Assembly (NCBI RefSeq): GCF_016889705.1
Contig: NZ_CP069526.1
Coordinates: forward strand, 4,588,001-4,652,000
Direction: 5' to 3'
Length of the DNA: 64,000 bases
DNA from: Amycolatopsis sp. FDAARGOS 1241
GTDB lineage: Bacteria; Actinomycetota; Actinomycetes; Mycobacteriales; Pseudonocardiaceae
A program made the translations under genes and the position numbers. The notes under the pieces were generated by a model that was given only the letters and a program-made list of their open reading frames with translations, ran no database searches and had not been told where the DNA came from. This document shows, piece by piece, positions 8,624-17,374 of this stretch (position 1 is its first letter; each line of letters starts with the position of its first letter).

Positions 8624-8740
8624 GTCACCACCCCTCGTCCACCACCCCATACGACGCGCGGACCCCGCGAGGTTGCACGACTTGGCCAAGATCTTTGCCA
8701 GCGTGCGGTGGTCGGCGAGAGCGCGGCGGAGGAGGTGACC

Positions 8741-8794
8741 TTGACGGTCCTGAACCGCGCCGAGTACGTTACAAATATTCGAAACTGTTTTCGA
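8741..8794 (+). promoter_or_regulatory. promoter and palindrome of the acyl-CoA ligase operon
   Basis: TTGACG (8741-8746), an 18-base spacer and TACGTT (8765-8770) form a good promoter facing the ligase at 8819. Just downstream, TCGAAA-CTGT-TTTCGA (8779-8794) is a perfect palindrome with 6-base arms over the expected transcript start, a plausible operator. The AT content here is clearly higher than in the flanks. Confidence 0.6.
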
Positions 8795-8818
8795 GATTAC
8801 GAAAGCGGTGATGTCGCG

Positions 8819-10429
8819 ATGGCCGTCGTCCCCAGGGCGCTCGCCGTGCCGGACCTCCTGCGGGACAACGCGGCCGCGGTGCCGGGCCGGGAGGCGCTGG
8901 TGCTCGGCGAGACTCGTCTGACGTACGCCCAGCTGCAGAGGCGGGTCGACGACGCGGCCGGAGTGCTGGCCGGGCTCGGCGTGGGCGAAGGTGACGTCGT
9001 GGCGCTGCTGGCGCCGAACGTCGCCGAGTGGATTCCGGTGGCGTTCGGGGCGCTGGCGCTCGGCGCGCGGGTCGACGCGTTCAACACGTGGGTCAAGGCG
9101 TACGACATCGACTACCTGCTGCGCAGCTCCGGCGCGTCGGTGCTCGTGCTCACCGACCGGGTCCGCGGCAACGACCTGATCGGCGAGCTCCGGACCCTCC
9201 TCCCCGAGCTGGAAGACGAAAACTGGCTCAGCAAAGCGTTCCCGGCGCTGCGGCGCGTCGTCGTGCTCGGCGAGGACGTGCCGGCCGGCGCGGTGGTGTG
9301 GCGGGACCTCGAATCCGGCGAGCCCCCGGCGCTCGACCTCACCGAACGCGCCACCGAACCGGCGTTCGTCCTCTACACGTCCGGCTCCACGAAGAACCCC
9401 AAGGCCGTCCCGCTGTGCCACCGCGACCTCATCCTCAACGGGTTCCACATCGGCGAACGGATGGGCCTGACCGCCGAGGACCGCGTGTGGTTCGGCTCGC
9501 CGCTGTTCTGGAGCTTCGGCTGCGCCAACGCGCTCATGGCGACCTTGACGCATCGGGCGACGTTCGTCCTGCAGGAGCAGTTCGAACCGATCGCCGCCGC
9601 CGAGCTGATGGCGGCCGAGCGGGTCACGGCCGCGTACCTGCTGCCCGCCATGGTCGACGCGCTGGCCACCGGGGCGGCGCAACGCGTGCGCGGGATCCCG
9701 TCGCTGCGCACCGGGCTCACGATCGGCAGGCCCGACGAGGTCGAGCGCGCGATCACCGACCTCGGGATCACCGAGCTGTGCAATGTCTACGGTTCCACCG
9801 AAACCTACGGCAACTGCTGCGTCACCGACCACCGCCTGCCCCTCGCCACCCGGCTGACGACACAGGGCGAGCCGCTCACCGGCGTACGGGTCCGCGCCGC
9901 CGACCAGGAGACCGGCGCGGTGCTGCCAGCCGGCGAACCAGGCGAGCTGCAAGTGCGCGGCCGCCTCATGCCGGGGTACCTCGACGACGACGAAGCCAAC
10001 GCCGGCGCGTTCACCGCGGACGGCTGGTTCCGCACCGGCGACCGCGGTGTCGTCAACCCGGACGGCACGGTGTCGTTCATCGGGCGCATCACGGACATGA
10101 TCAAGACGTCGGGCATCAACGTCTCCCCGGCGGAAGTCGAAAGCTTCCTGTCCGGGCACCCGGACATCGCGGAGTCGGTGGTTCTGGGCGCGCCGCACCC
10201 GAGCCGCGACGAAGTGGTGGTGGCGTTCGTCGTCGCGCGCGGCGAGCGGCTCACCGCCGCGGACGTCGTCGCGCACTGCAAGAAGCACATCGCGGGCTAC
10301 AAGGTGCCGTGGGCGGTGGCGATCGTGCCCGAGCTGCCGAAGACGGGCACGGGCAAGCTCGTGCGCCGCACACTGCGGGCCGAAGCGGAGAAACTGGTGC
10401 AGGACAAGCTGAAAGCGGACGTGGCGTGA
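8819..10429 (+). CDS. AMP-forming acyl-CoA synthetase/ligase
   Basis: 536 residues of the ANL superfamily. It activates a carboxylate as acyl-AMP and then makes the CoA thioester. Motifs seen are the P-loop TSGSTKNPK at 187-195, YGSTETYGN in the middle, RTGDRG near 410 and the catalytic Lys in KTGTGK near 513. The substrate cannot be read from the sequence; both fatty and aromatic acids are possible. It is the first gene of a six-gene unit and its TGA overlaps the next GTG (GTGA), which indicates translational coupling. ATG 8819 has no strong ribosome site. Confidence 0.9.
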   Translation: MAVVPRALAVPDLLRDNAAAVPGREALVLGETRLTYAQLQRRVDDAAGVLAGLGVGEGDVVALLAPNVAEWIPVAFGALALGARVDAFNTWVKAYDIDYLLRSSGASVLVLTDRVRGNDLIGELRTLLPELEDENWLSKAFPALRRVVVLGEDVPAGAVVWRDLESGEPPALDLTERATEPAFVLYTSGSTKNPKAVPLCHRDLILNGFHIGERMGLTAEDRVWFGSPLFWSFGCANALMATLTHRATFVLQEQFEPIAAAELMAAERVTAAYLLPAMVDALATGAAQRVRGIPSLRTGLTIGRPDEVERAITDLGITELCNVYGSTETYGNCCVTDHRLPLATRLTTQGEPLTGVRVRAADQETGAVLPAGEPGELQVRGRLMPGYLDDDEANAGAFTADGWFRTGDRGVVNPDGTVSFIGRITDMIKTSGINVSPAEVESFLSGHPDIAESVVLGAPHPSRDEVVVAFVVARGERLTAADVVAHCKKHIAGYKVPWAVAIVPELPKTGTGKLVRRTLRAEAEKLVQDKLKADVA

Positions 10430-11301
10430 CGGGCAACTGGGGCCGGTGGGGACCCGGCGACGAGACCGGCGCGCTGAACCTGGTCACCCCCGAGGTCACC
10501 CGCCGCGCGACGGCACTGGTGCGCTCGGGCCGCACGCTGAGCCTCGCGCAGCCGCTTGGCCCCGGCAGCGGGTCTCCCCCGCACCGCCCGGGGCCGCTGC
10601 GGTTCATGAACCGCGACGCCGGCGACTACGCGCTCGGCGCCCGCTCCCCCGGCGGCTTCCGGTTCGCCGAGGACACCGTGCAGCTGCCCACGCACAGCGG
10701 CACCCACGTCGACGCCCTGGCCCACGCCTGGTCCGGCGAGTCTATCTACAATGGACACTCACAGTCGTCGACGCGCACCACGCGCGGCGCCCAGCGCTGC
10801 GGCGCCGAGAAACTCGTACCCGTCGTGACGCGCGGGGTGCTCGTGGACCTCGTCGCCGCGGCCGGTGGTCCGCTCCCCGCCAGCGCCCCGGTGGACGCCG
10901 ACGATCTGCGGCGCGGCATCGCGGAATCTGGCATCGTCCCGGAATCCGGCGACACGATCCTGATCCGCACGGGCTGGCTGGAATCCCACGATGACGACGC
11001 GGACTACTTCGCCGACGAGCCCGGGATCACCGAGGAAGCGGCCCGGTGGCTGGCCGAGCACGACGTCGCCCTCGTCGGCGCCGACAACTACGCCGTCGAG
11101 CAGCAAGTGGCGGCCAGCGGCTTCCCCGCTCACCTCGTGCTGCTGCACCAGCACGGTGTGCCGCTGCTGGAGAACGTCGCGCTGGCCGAACTCGGCGAAG
11201 CACTGGCAGCCGAGTCGCGCTCGACGTTCCTCTTCGTGTTCGCCCCGATCCCCCTCGTCGGTTCGACGGCGACCCCGGTCACCCCGGTGGTCGTGCTGTG
11301 A
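10426..11301 (+). CDS. cyclase-family metal-dependent hydrolase (kynurenine-formamidase-like fold)
   Basis: 291 residues. The signature HSGTHVDALAH (pattern HxGTHxDxxxH) marks the cyclase family, whose known members are kynurenine formamidases, isatin hydrolases and related Zn- or Mn-dependent hydrolases. The N-terminus (NWGRWGPGDETGALNLV) is typical of the family. A C-terminal YAVEQQ...HLVLLHQHGVPLLENV segment is also conserved. It starts with GTG overlapping the ligase stop and ends with a GTGA overlap into the next gene. Presumably it opens a ring or cleaves an amide or ester in the same pathway. Confidence 0.85.
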   Translation: MTGNWGRWGPGDETGALNLVTPEVTRRATALVRSGRTLSLAQPLGPGSGSPPHRPGPLRFMNRDAGDYALGARSPGGFRFAEDTVQLPTHSGTHVDALAHAWSGESIYNGHSQSSTRTTRGAQRCGAEKLVPVVTRGVLVDLVAAAGGPLPASAPVDADDLRRGIAESGIVPESGDTILIRTGWLESHDDDADYFADEPGITEEAARWLAEHDVALVGADNYAVEQQVAASGFPAHLVLLHQHGVPLLENVALAELGEALAAESRSTFLFVFAPIPLVGSTATPVTPVVVL

Positions 11302-12497
11302 CCCTGACCGACGTGCTGAAACCCGGCGACCTGGTAGTGCTGGCGCAGGGCACCGGCGAGCCCACGCCCCTGCTCGAGCAGCTGGTGCGCGCCCACGCGA
11401 CGCTGCCCGACCTCGAAGTGTTCGTCGGCCTCAGCCACAGCGGCGCGCTCACCGAACCGGGAGCGGCCGGGCTGCCGCTGGTCTCGTTCGGCGCGATGGG
11501 CCCGCTCGCGCGGCTCGCCGCGAACGGCACGGTGTCGGTGATCCCGTGCCACTTCCGCGACGTCCCGCGCGCGTTGCTCAGCCGCAACCCGGACCAGCTC
11601 GTGGTCGCACTGCAGGTTTCGAGCGCCGACGACAGCGGCCACCACAGCCTCGGGCTGGCCGTCGACTACACCTACGAGCTGCTCGACCGCGCCCGAGCCG
11701 TCGTCGCCGAGGTCAACGACCGCCTGCCGCACTCGACGGCGCCGCGGGTGCACTCCTCCCGGTTCACCGCGACAATTCCCACGTCGCGGCCCCTGCCGTC
11801 GATCACAGCCGGCTCGACCGGGCCGGTGCACACCGCGATCGCGCGGCACGTAGCCGCCCTCGTGCCCGACGGCGCGACCATCCAGCTGGGCATCGGCACG
11901 CTGCCCGCCGCCGTCGGCCGTGCCCTGGCGGCGAAACACGACTTGCGCGTGCACTCGACGCTGGCCGGCACGTGGTTGCTCGACCTCGCCCGCGCCGGTG
12001 CGCTGCGCGCCGGCGCTGTCGTCATCAGCGAAGCCGCGGGGTCGCAGGAGCTCTACGACTGGGTGGTCGAGTCGGGCGTGCGGGTGCGACCGGTGAGCGA
12101 ACTCGCCCAGCCCGGCGCGTTCGCCCGCATCGACCGCTTCGTCGCGATGAACTCGGCGCTGCAGGTGGACCTCTCCGGCCAGGTCAACGCGGAAGAGCTC
12201 GGGTCCGGTTACGTCGGCGGCATCGGCGGCCAGCCGGATTACCTGCGCGCGGCCCAGCACTCGGCCGGCGGCTGCTCGATCGTGATGCTCCCGGCCACCA
12301 CCCAGGGCGGCAAGTCGTCCCGGATCGTGCGCCGGCTCCACGCCGGAGCTGTGACGACACCACGGTCCCAGGTGGACGTCGTGGTGACCGAGCACGGGAT
12401 CGCCGACCTGCGCGGCAGGAGCCTCGCCGAACGCGCCGAAGCACTGATCGCCGTGGCCGCCCCCGGCCACCGACCCTCGCTGCGGGAGGCGCCGTGA
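11298..12497 (+). CDS. acetyl-CoA hydrolase/transferase-family protein
   Basis: 399 residues. This family moves CoA between carboxylates through a glutamyl-CoA intermediate (class I-like; relatives are 4-hydroxybutyrate CoA-transferase and acetyl-CoA hydrolase). Visible are IQLGIGTLPAAVGRAL in the middle, the glycine-rich GSGYVGGIGGQPDYLRAA and the C-terminal VVTEHGIADLRGRSLAERA, all typical of the C-terminal domain. It overlaps both neighbours by GTGA. In the operon it could recycle CoA from the ligase product. The donor and acceptor are unknown. Confidence 0.85.
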   Translation: MTLTDVLKPGDLVVLAQGTGEPTPLLEQLVRAHATLPDLEVFVGLSHSGALTEPGAAGLPLVSFGAMGPLARLAANGTVSVIPCHFRDVPRALLSRNPDQLVVALQVSSADDSGHHSLGLAVDYTYELLDRARAVVAEVNDRLPHSTAPRVHSSRFTATIPTSRPLPSITAGSTGPVHTAIARHVAALVPDGATIQLGIGTLPAAVGRALAAKHDLRVHSTLAGTWLLDLARAGALRAGAVVISEAAGSQELYDWVVESGVRVRPVSELAQPGAFARIDRFVAMNSALQVDLSGQVNAEELGSGYVGGIGGQPDYLRAAQHSAGGCSIVMLPATTQGGKSSRIVRRLHAGAVTTPRSQVDVVVTEHGIADLRGRSLAERAEALIAVAAPGHRPSLREAP

Positions 12498-13474
12498 CGA
12501 CCACAGTGGACACCCGGCTGCACGACTTCCTGGCCGACCGGCTCGGCTCATCGCCGAAGATCGCCGGCCTGACGCGCGTCGGCGTCGGCCGCTCGCGCGA
12601 GAACTGGGTGTTCGACCTCGTGCACGCGGATGGTGAACGGGAACCGCTGATCCTGCGGCGCGACCCGGACGGCGGCCTCGTCGACACCGACCGCGGCACC
12701 GAGTTCGCCGTCCTGCGCGCCCTCGAACCGAGCCGACTGCCCGCGCCGCACGCGCGCTGGCTGGACTCGGACGGCACCTGGCTGGGCAAACCGTCGCTGA
12801 TCATGCGCCGCGAGCCCGGCGAGTGCGACTACCGCGTGGTCAACGGCGACCGGCCCCTGGCCGAGCGCGCCAGCCTGGCGCGGCGGTTCTGCGACCTGCT
12901 GGCCGAGGTGCACCTCGTCGACTGGCGCGCGGGCGGGCTCGGCGGCGTCCTCGACGACCCGGGCGAGCAGGCCGCGCGGCACGAGCTGATCCGATGGGAA
13001 ACCGTGCTGCGCCAGGACCAGCTCGAAGCACTGCCGGAGCTCGACCTCGCCCTCGGCTGGCTGCGGGCCCACGCGCCCGCGGCCCAGCGGACCGTGCTCG
13101 TGCACGCGGACTTCAAGCCGGGCAACATCCTGCTCGAAGGCGACCGGGTCACCGCCTTGCTCGACTGGGAGCTCGCACACCTCGGCGATCCCTTGGAGGA
13201 CCTCGGCTGGGTCACGCAGCCGCTGCGCCGCCGCGAGCACCTCATCGACGGGGTGTGGGAGCGGGCCGACCTCGTCCGCCGCTACCAGGACGTGACCGGC
13301 ACCGAAGTCGACGAAACCGCGTTGGCGTGGTGGGCGGCGTTCGCCACGTTCAAAACCGCGGTCATGCAGGTCAGCGGGCTGCGCGCGTTCCTCGACGGCC
13401 GCAGCGACGAACCGTACCGGCCCACCCGCAAGGTGCTGGGCACACTGCTGGCCGCGCTCGAGGAGAGGAGCTGA
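12494..13474 (+). CDS. phosphotransferase-family protein (APH/ACAD10-like)
   Basis: 326 residues with the aminoglycoside-phosphotransferase kinase fold. The catalytic loop is LVHADFKPGNIL (HxDxxxxN) and the metal motif is LLDWELAHLGDP. The subgroup with this DWE(L/A)A(H)LGDP pattern is usually found with acyl-CoA dehydrogenases and acyl-CoA ligases. In ACAD10/11 it phosphorylates a hydroxyacyl-CoA so that phosphate can be eliminated. That role fits this operon, which otherwise handles CoA esters, but no acyl-CoA dehydrogenase is present here. The GTG start overlaps the upstream stop. Confidence 0.85.
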   Translation: MTTTVDTRLHDFLADRLGSSPKIAGLTRVGVGRSRENWVFDLVHADGEREPLILRRDPDGGLVDTDRGTEFAVLRALEPSRLPAPHARWLDSDGTWLGKPSLIMRREPGECDYRVVNGDRPLAERASLARRFCDLLAEVHLVDWRAGGLGGVLDDPGEQAARHELIRWETVLRQDQLEALPELDLALGWLRAHAPAAQRTVLVHADFKPGNILLEGDRVTALLDWELAHLGDPLEDLGWVTQPLRRREHLIDGVWERADLVRRYQDVTGTEVDETALAWWAAFATFKTAVMQVSGLRAFLDGRSDEPYRPTRKVLGTLLAALEERS

Positions 13475-13475
13475 G

Positions 13476-13859
13476 ATGCGCCCGACCATCGAAGACCAGC
13501 TGAGCGGAGCCCAGCGCCTGCTCGACGACGTCGCCACCGACTCCGGGCTGTCGCAGGATTCGCGGGAGAACCTGACGAACGTGCGCCGGCTGCTCACGCA
13601 GATCGGCCGCTCGTGGGCCACGCTGCTGCCGTTCTACGCGCAGGACAACGCCGCCCTGACGCGGTTGCTGACGCGGCACGGCGTGCCCGTCGCGGACGAC
13701 GAACCAGCGGGCTACGACCTCGCCGCGGCCGCCACCCGCAACGCCGAACTCAGAGCCCACCTCTCGCACGTCATCACGAATCTACCGCCGGACGGCACCG
13801 CCGCCCGGCGCGAGATCACCGAGTACCTGATCCGTCGGATCGCAACCGACCCGAGCTGA
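13476..13859 (+). CDS. hypothetical protein of the CoA operon
   Basis: 127 residues, predicted fully helical, soluble and without a signal peptide. ATG 13476 follows AGGAGAGGAG, one of the best ribosome sites in the operon, and the gene follows the phosphotransferase with no gap, so it is almost certainly expressed. Small helical proteins of this kind are often found beside ACAD10-like phosphotransferases. I do not recognise a named domain. It may be a partner subunit of the phosphotransferase (inference from position). Confidence 0.75.
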   Translation: MRPTIEDQLSGAQRLLDDVATDSGLSQDSRENLTNVRRLLTQIGRSWATLLPFYAQDNAALTRLLTRHGVPVADDEPAGYDLAAAATRNAELRAHLSHVITNLPPDGTAARREITEYLIRRIATDPS

Positions 13860-13869
13860 GGAGGTGGCC

Positions 13870-14997
13870 GTGAGCGACCTGACCGTCGGCGACGAGCACT
13901 TCGCCGAGCAGTTCCCGCTGTCCCCGCTGGACGACTACCTGATCCACCAGACACCGGACCCGGTCCGGGTCATGTGGACCGGCGACCCGCGCGCGTACGA
14001 GCGCTACTGGATGATCAGCCACGATGCGGCCGGCGAGGTCATGGTCGCAACCGGCGGCAGCTTCTACCCGAACCTCGACCGCGCCGAGGCCTACGCGATC
14101 GTGAACTTCCGCGGCCGGCACACGAGCGTGCGCAGCTTCCGGGCGCTCGGCGTCGATCGCGCGGACCTGCGCGTGGGCCCGATCGCGCCCGAGATCGTGC
14201 GTGGGCTGCGGGAGTGGCGGTACCGGCTCGAGCCGAACGAGTGGGGCATCAGCTACGACCTGACGTTCCGCGACACCACGCGGCAGGTGTTCCGGGAACC
14301 GCTGTCCGACTCGGCCCACGGCACCCCGCCCGGCCGGCGCAACGACGTGACCGCCGGGTTCGAAGGCTTCGGCACGGTCGAAGGCTGGGTCGAGGCCGAC
14401 GGCACCCGCGTCGAACTCGGTCCCGGCTCGGCGGGCACGCGCGACCGGCACTGGGGCACGGGCCGCGGCGTGGGCGGGCCGGCGATGTCCTTGGGCGGGC
14501 GGTTGCACGTCGGCGTCTCGGGCAACGCCTTCGTGCCGTTCGAAAACTGGACGCTGTGGGGTGACCGCGTCTACTACCCGTTCGGCGACAGCCGCCCGGG
14601 CGCGACGCGCGTGGCCAAGCCGACGCGGCGGTTGCGGTTCGAACCCGACACCGACATCTTCACCGAAGGGTTCGTCGAATACCGGCTCGGCACCGGCGAG
14701 GTGAAGGAGCTGCACTACGAGCACCTCGGGCACCAGACCGCGTTCCTGCGCTGCGGCATGTACGGCGGCACGCCGGAAAGCGGGATCCACCAGGGGGCCT
14801 ACGACGGACCGGAGCTGACCGAGGGCGAAACCTACGACCTGGCCGACCCCAAGACGCGGATCGGCCTGCGAGGTCTCGACGAGCACCTGTGCCGCGTGAC
14901 GTGCGAAGGCGAGAGCGTGCTCGGCGTCTACCAGACGATCGACCCCGTGGCGTACCAGCGGTGCAAGGAGGGCCGGCCGGGCTGGGATTTCCTGTAG
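13870..14997 (+). CDS. conserved hypothetical protein, lipocalin/hydroxyneurosporene-synthase-like
   Basis: 375 residues, no signal peptide, rich in beta strands. Repeated short motifs such as RHWGTGRGVG, EGWVEADGTRVELG and FENWTLWGDRVYYPFGD suggest a two-domain beta-barrel related to the CrtC/AttH lipocalin-like hydratases, which are commonly annotated as DUF7064/DUF7065-type proteins. That assignment is tentative. GTG 13870 is preferred over GTG 13864 because GGAGG then sits five bases upstream. It is the last gene of the ligase operon and converges on the IclR gene with a six-base gap. Confidence 0.75.
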   Translation: MSDLTVGDEHFAEQFPLSPLDDYLIHQTPDPVRVMWTGDPRAYERYWMISHDAAGEVMVATGGSFYPNLDRAEAYAIVNFRGRHTSVRSFRALGVDRADLRVGPIAPEIVRGLREWRYRLEPNEWGISYDLTFRDTTRQVFREPLSDSAHGTPPGRRNDVTAGFEGFGTVEGWVEADGTRVELGPGSAGTRDRHWGTGRGVGGPAMSLGGRLHVGVSGNAFVPFENWTLWGDRVYYPFGDSRPGATRVAKPTRRLRFEPDTDIFTEGFVEYRLGTGEVKELHYEHLGHQTAFLRCGMYGGTPESGIHQGAYDGPELTEGETYDLADPKTRIGLRGLDEHLCRVTCEGESVLGVYQTIDPVAYQRCKEGRPGWDFL

Positions 14998-15003
14998 GAC
15001 AGG

Positions 15004-15798
15004 TCAGCCCGAGACACGGCGGCCGCGGCGGGACAGGTCCGCACCACCGCGGCCCAGGTCCGCCTCGATCGCCGCGGCGGCCTCGGAAGCCTTGTCCAGC
15101 AGCAGTTTCTCGTGCGTTTCGTCGATCTGGGCCAGCGGAACCGAGATATGGATGGCCGCGGTGATCTCGCCGTACGCGTCGCGGACCGGGAACGCGTAGC
15201 CGACGACGCCGGGGATGGCTTCCTCACGGCTCACCGAGTAGCCGGCCTGCCGGATGGCGTCCAGCTCGCGGTCGAGGTCGGCTTCCGCGGTCAGCGTGTG
15301 CTCGGTCAGCCGCGGCCGCGGTTCGCTGATCAGCCGCCGGTGCAGTGGCTTGTGGAACGCGGCGAACAGTTTGCCCACGGCCGTCGCGTGCAGGTACAGC
15401 GACTGGCCGAGGCGGATGTCCACGGCGATCGGCCGCGTGCCGGGGAACCGGTCGATGTAGGAGACCCGCGTGCCCAGGCGCACGGCGAGGTACACGTCCT
15501 CGCCCGTGGCGCGGGTCAGCTCCGGCAGGGCGCGGCGCGCGATGTCGCGCACTTCCAGGCCGTCGACGATGCGGATGCCGAGCCGCACCGCGCGCGAGCC
15601 GAGCGAGTAGCGCAGGTCGTCCGACACCGCGACGACGTCGGTCGCGGCCATCCGCTGCAGCAGGTTGTGCGCGCTGCTGGCCGGCATGCCGAGACGCTTG
15701 ACGATCTCGGTGAGCGTCATCCCCTCCGGGTGCCCGACGAGGAGCTCGAGCGTGTCGAACACCCGGGAGAACCGTTCCGCCCCTGCGTCGGCTGCCAC
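15004..15798 (-). CDS. IclR-family transcriptional regulator
   Basis: 264 residues. An N-terminal winged helix (MTLTEIVKRLGMPASSAHNLLQRM) is followed by the IclR effector domain, including YLHATAVGKLFAAF and SVSREEAIPGVVGYAFPVRD. IclR proteins sense small carboxylates and often control aromatic or CoA-linked catabolism. GTG 15798 has AGGGG upstream. It lies between the ligase operon, on which it converges, and the dehydroquinase/CoA-transferase set upstream on the same strand, and is the best local candidate regulator for either. Confidence 0.9.
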   Translation of the reverse strand: MAADAGAERFSRVFDTLELLVGHPEGMTLTEIVKRLGMPASSAHNLLQRMAATDVVAVSDDLRYSLGSRAVRLGIRIVDGLEVRDIARRALPELTRATGEDVYLAVRLGTRVSYIDRFPGTRPIAVDIRLGQSLYLHATAVGKLFAAFHKPLHRRLISEPRPRLTEHTLTAEADLDRELDAIRQAGYSVSREEAIPGVVGYAFPVRDAYGEITAAIHISVPLAQIDETHEKLLLDKASEAAAAIEADLGRGGADLSRRGRRVSG

Positions 15799-15864
15799 GC
15801 ACCCCTGCCTTTCGTCGCTGGTCGATCCCCTCGAAAAAGCGTAGCCGATCGCCGCCGGCGGGGA

Positions 15865-16392
15865 TCAGTGCCGACGCGCGCCGCCGGCGAGGAAGTCGGC
15901 GTCGTCGAGGGCGAGGGTCAGCGCGAGCAGAGCGCCGAGGTAACTGTACTGGCGCAGCCCCATGACCAGGCCGGTCGCGGTGTAGGTGAAGCGGGACTGC
16001 TGGGCGAGATAGGGCGGCGTCACGCCTGCGAAGTGGCGGGCGGTGTTGGCGAAATGGCATTCGACGACGGGTTTGCCGGTGTCGTCGAGGGCGTGGCGGG
16101 TCGCTTCGCCGTAGGTGGTGAGGCCGGCGGGGTTGATGACGTACCCGTCCACCTCGAGGGCCGTGCGGTGGATGAAATCGAGGATCTCGCCCTCGTGGTT
16201 GGACGCGAACGGCGTGACGGCGACGCCGATCTCATCCGCGAGCTCCGCGACCAGCCGCTGCAGGTCGGCCAGCGACTTGATCGGCCCGTAGATCGCTTCC
16301 GACCGGTGACCGAGGTTGGGCATGTTCGGCCCGTCGATCACGCCGATGCGCCACTGGTTGGCTTCGGGGGTGCGGAACCGGGCGAGAGACAT
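15865..16392 (-). CDS. divergent type II 3-dehydroquinate dehydratase-like protein
   Basis: 175 residues with the AroQ layout. The start GVIDGPNMPNLGHR replaces the usual INGPNLNLLGxR; Arg30 and Tyr35 (SEAIYG) match the catalytic Arg and Tyr; SNHEGE is at 64-69; and VVECHF at 109-114 holds the catalytic His region. The following segment is ANTARHF instead of the SNxHxRE of true dehydroquinases, and the substrate-closing loop differs, so the substrate may not be dehydroquinate. ATG 16392 has AAGGAG eight bases upstream. It is coupled to a CoA-transferase gene that ends at 16394. Confidence 0.75.
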   Translation of the reverse strand: MSLARFRTPEANQWRIGVIDGPNMPNLGHRSEAIYGPIKSLADLQRLVAELADEIGVAVTPFASNHEGEILDFIHRTALEVDGYVINPAGLTTYGEATRHALDDTGKPVVECHFANTARHFAGVTPPYLAQQSRFTYTATGLVMGLRQYSYLGALLALTLALDDADFLAGGARRH

Positions 16393-16393
16393 G

Positions 16394-17374
16394 TCAGGGC
16401 TCCTTCGGGGCGATGAGCTCCAGGGGCAACGGCGTGTGGCGCGTGGCCGGGCCGCCGTCGCGGTCGCGAGCGCGCAGCTGGGCCACGGTGTCCGGATCGC
16501 CCGTCGCGTCGGCGGGGCCGAGCGGGAGGTCGTGCTCGTGCGCCAGGGCGGCCAGCTCCGCCACGGTCCGGTCCGCGAAGGCGGTCTCCAGGCGGGCCCG
16601 GATCGCGCGGGCGTGGTTGCGCCGGTCCGCGTATGTGGCCAGCTCGGGATCGTACCGCCAGTCGGCCCAGCCGAGGGCCTCGCACAGGCGCTGCCACATG
16701 TGGTCTTCCAGCAGCGCGAGGACGACCGAGCCGTCCTGAGCCCGCACGACGCCGTAGGTCGCCTCGGGTTCGGTGACAGCGAGCGGTTTGACCGAGTTCC
16801 ACGCGGTCGCGACGTCCAGCATGGACAGATCGAGGTGAGCACCGCCGCCTGCGTGCCACGCGGCCGTGATCGCGAGCGCCGCCGTCGTGGCGGTGCCCAG
16901 GTCGACCCACGGCACGCCGATGCGGTCGGATTCGGGTGTGTCCCGCAGGATCCCGGCCATGGCCTGCAGCGACAGGTCGTGGGTCGGATGGCCGGCGAGC
17001 GGGCCGGTCTGGCCCATACCGCTGATGGAGCAGTAGACGACATCGGGCCGAACCGCCCGCACGGCCTTTTCGTCGCAGCCGAGCCGGGTGGTGACTCCGG
17101 GCCGGAAGCCTTCGACGAACACGTCGGCCGTGGCCGCCAGGTCGAGCAACCGGGCCCGGTCCGCTTCGGACTTGAGGTCGAGGAACACGTTGCGCTTGCC
17201 GGCGTTGACCCGCTGGAACATCGGTGGGTCGAAGCGGCGGGCCGGGTCGCCCGCCGGTGGTTCGACCTTCACGACGTCGGCGCCCAGAGATGCGAGCAGG
17301 AAGGTCGCGTACGGGCCCGGCAGCTGCTGGCTCAGGTCGAGCACGGCCATGCCGTGCAGCGGAGCGCCGCTCAC
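16394..17374 (-). CDS. class III CoA-transferase (CaiB/BaiF family)
   Basis: 326 residues, somewhat shorter than typical (about 380-400). Features are the N-terminal MAVLDLSQQLPGPYATFLL, the CoA-binding region VKVEPP, and THDLSLQAMAG, where the Asp aligns with the catalytic Asp of formyl-CoA transferase. Such enzymes move CoA between carboxylic acids. The GTG start overlaps the stop of the alcohol dehydrogenase gene (GTGA, 17371-17374). The context of dehydrogenase, CoA-transferase, dehydroquinase-like enzyme and transporter suggests uptake and degradation of a hydroxylated carboxylic acid. Confidence 0.88.
   Translation of the reverse strand: MSGAPLHGMAVLDLSQQLPGPYATFLLASLGADVVKVEPPAGDPARRFDPPMFQRVNAGKRNVFLDLKSEADRARLLDLAATADVFVEGFRPGVTTRLGCDEKAVRAVRPDVVYCSISGMGQTGPLAGHPTHDLSLQAMAGILRDTPESDRIGVPWVDLGTATTAALAITAAWHAGGGAHLDLSMLDVATAWNSVKPLAVTEPEATYGVVRAQDGSVVLALLEDHMWQRLCEALGWADWRYDPELATYADRRNHARAIRARLETAFADRTVAELAALAHEHDLPLGPADATGDPDTVAQLRARDRDGGPATRHTPLPLELIAPKEP

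Noticed and set aside
8624..10288. Long minus-strand frame joined to the sigma factor
   Set aside because: It is the mirror of the acyl-CoA ligase gene; a GTG with ribosome site at 8623 gives a normal SigE-family length.
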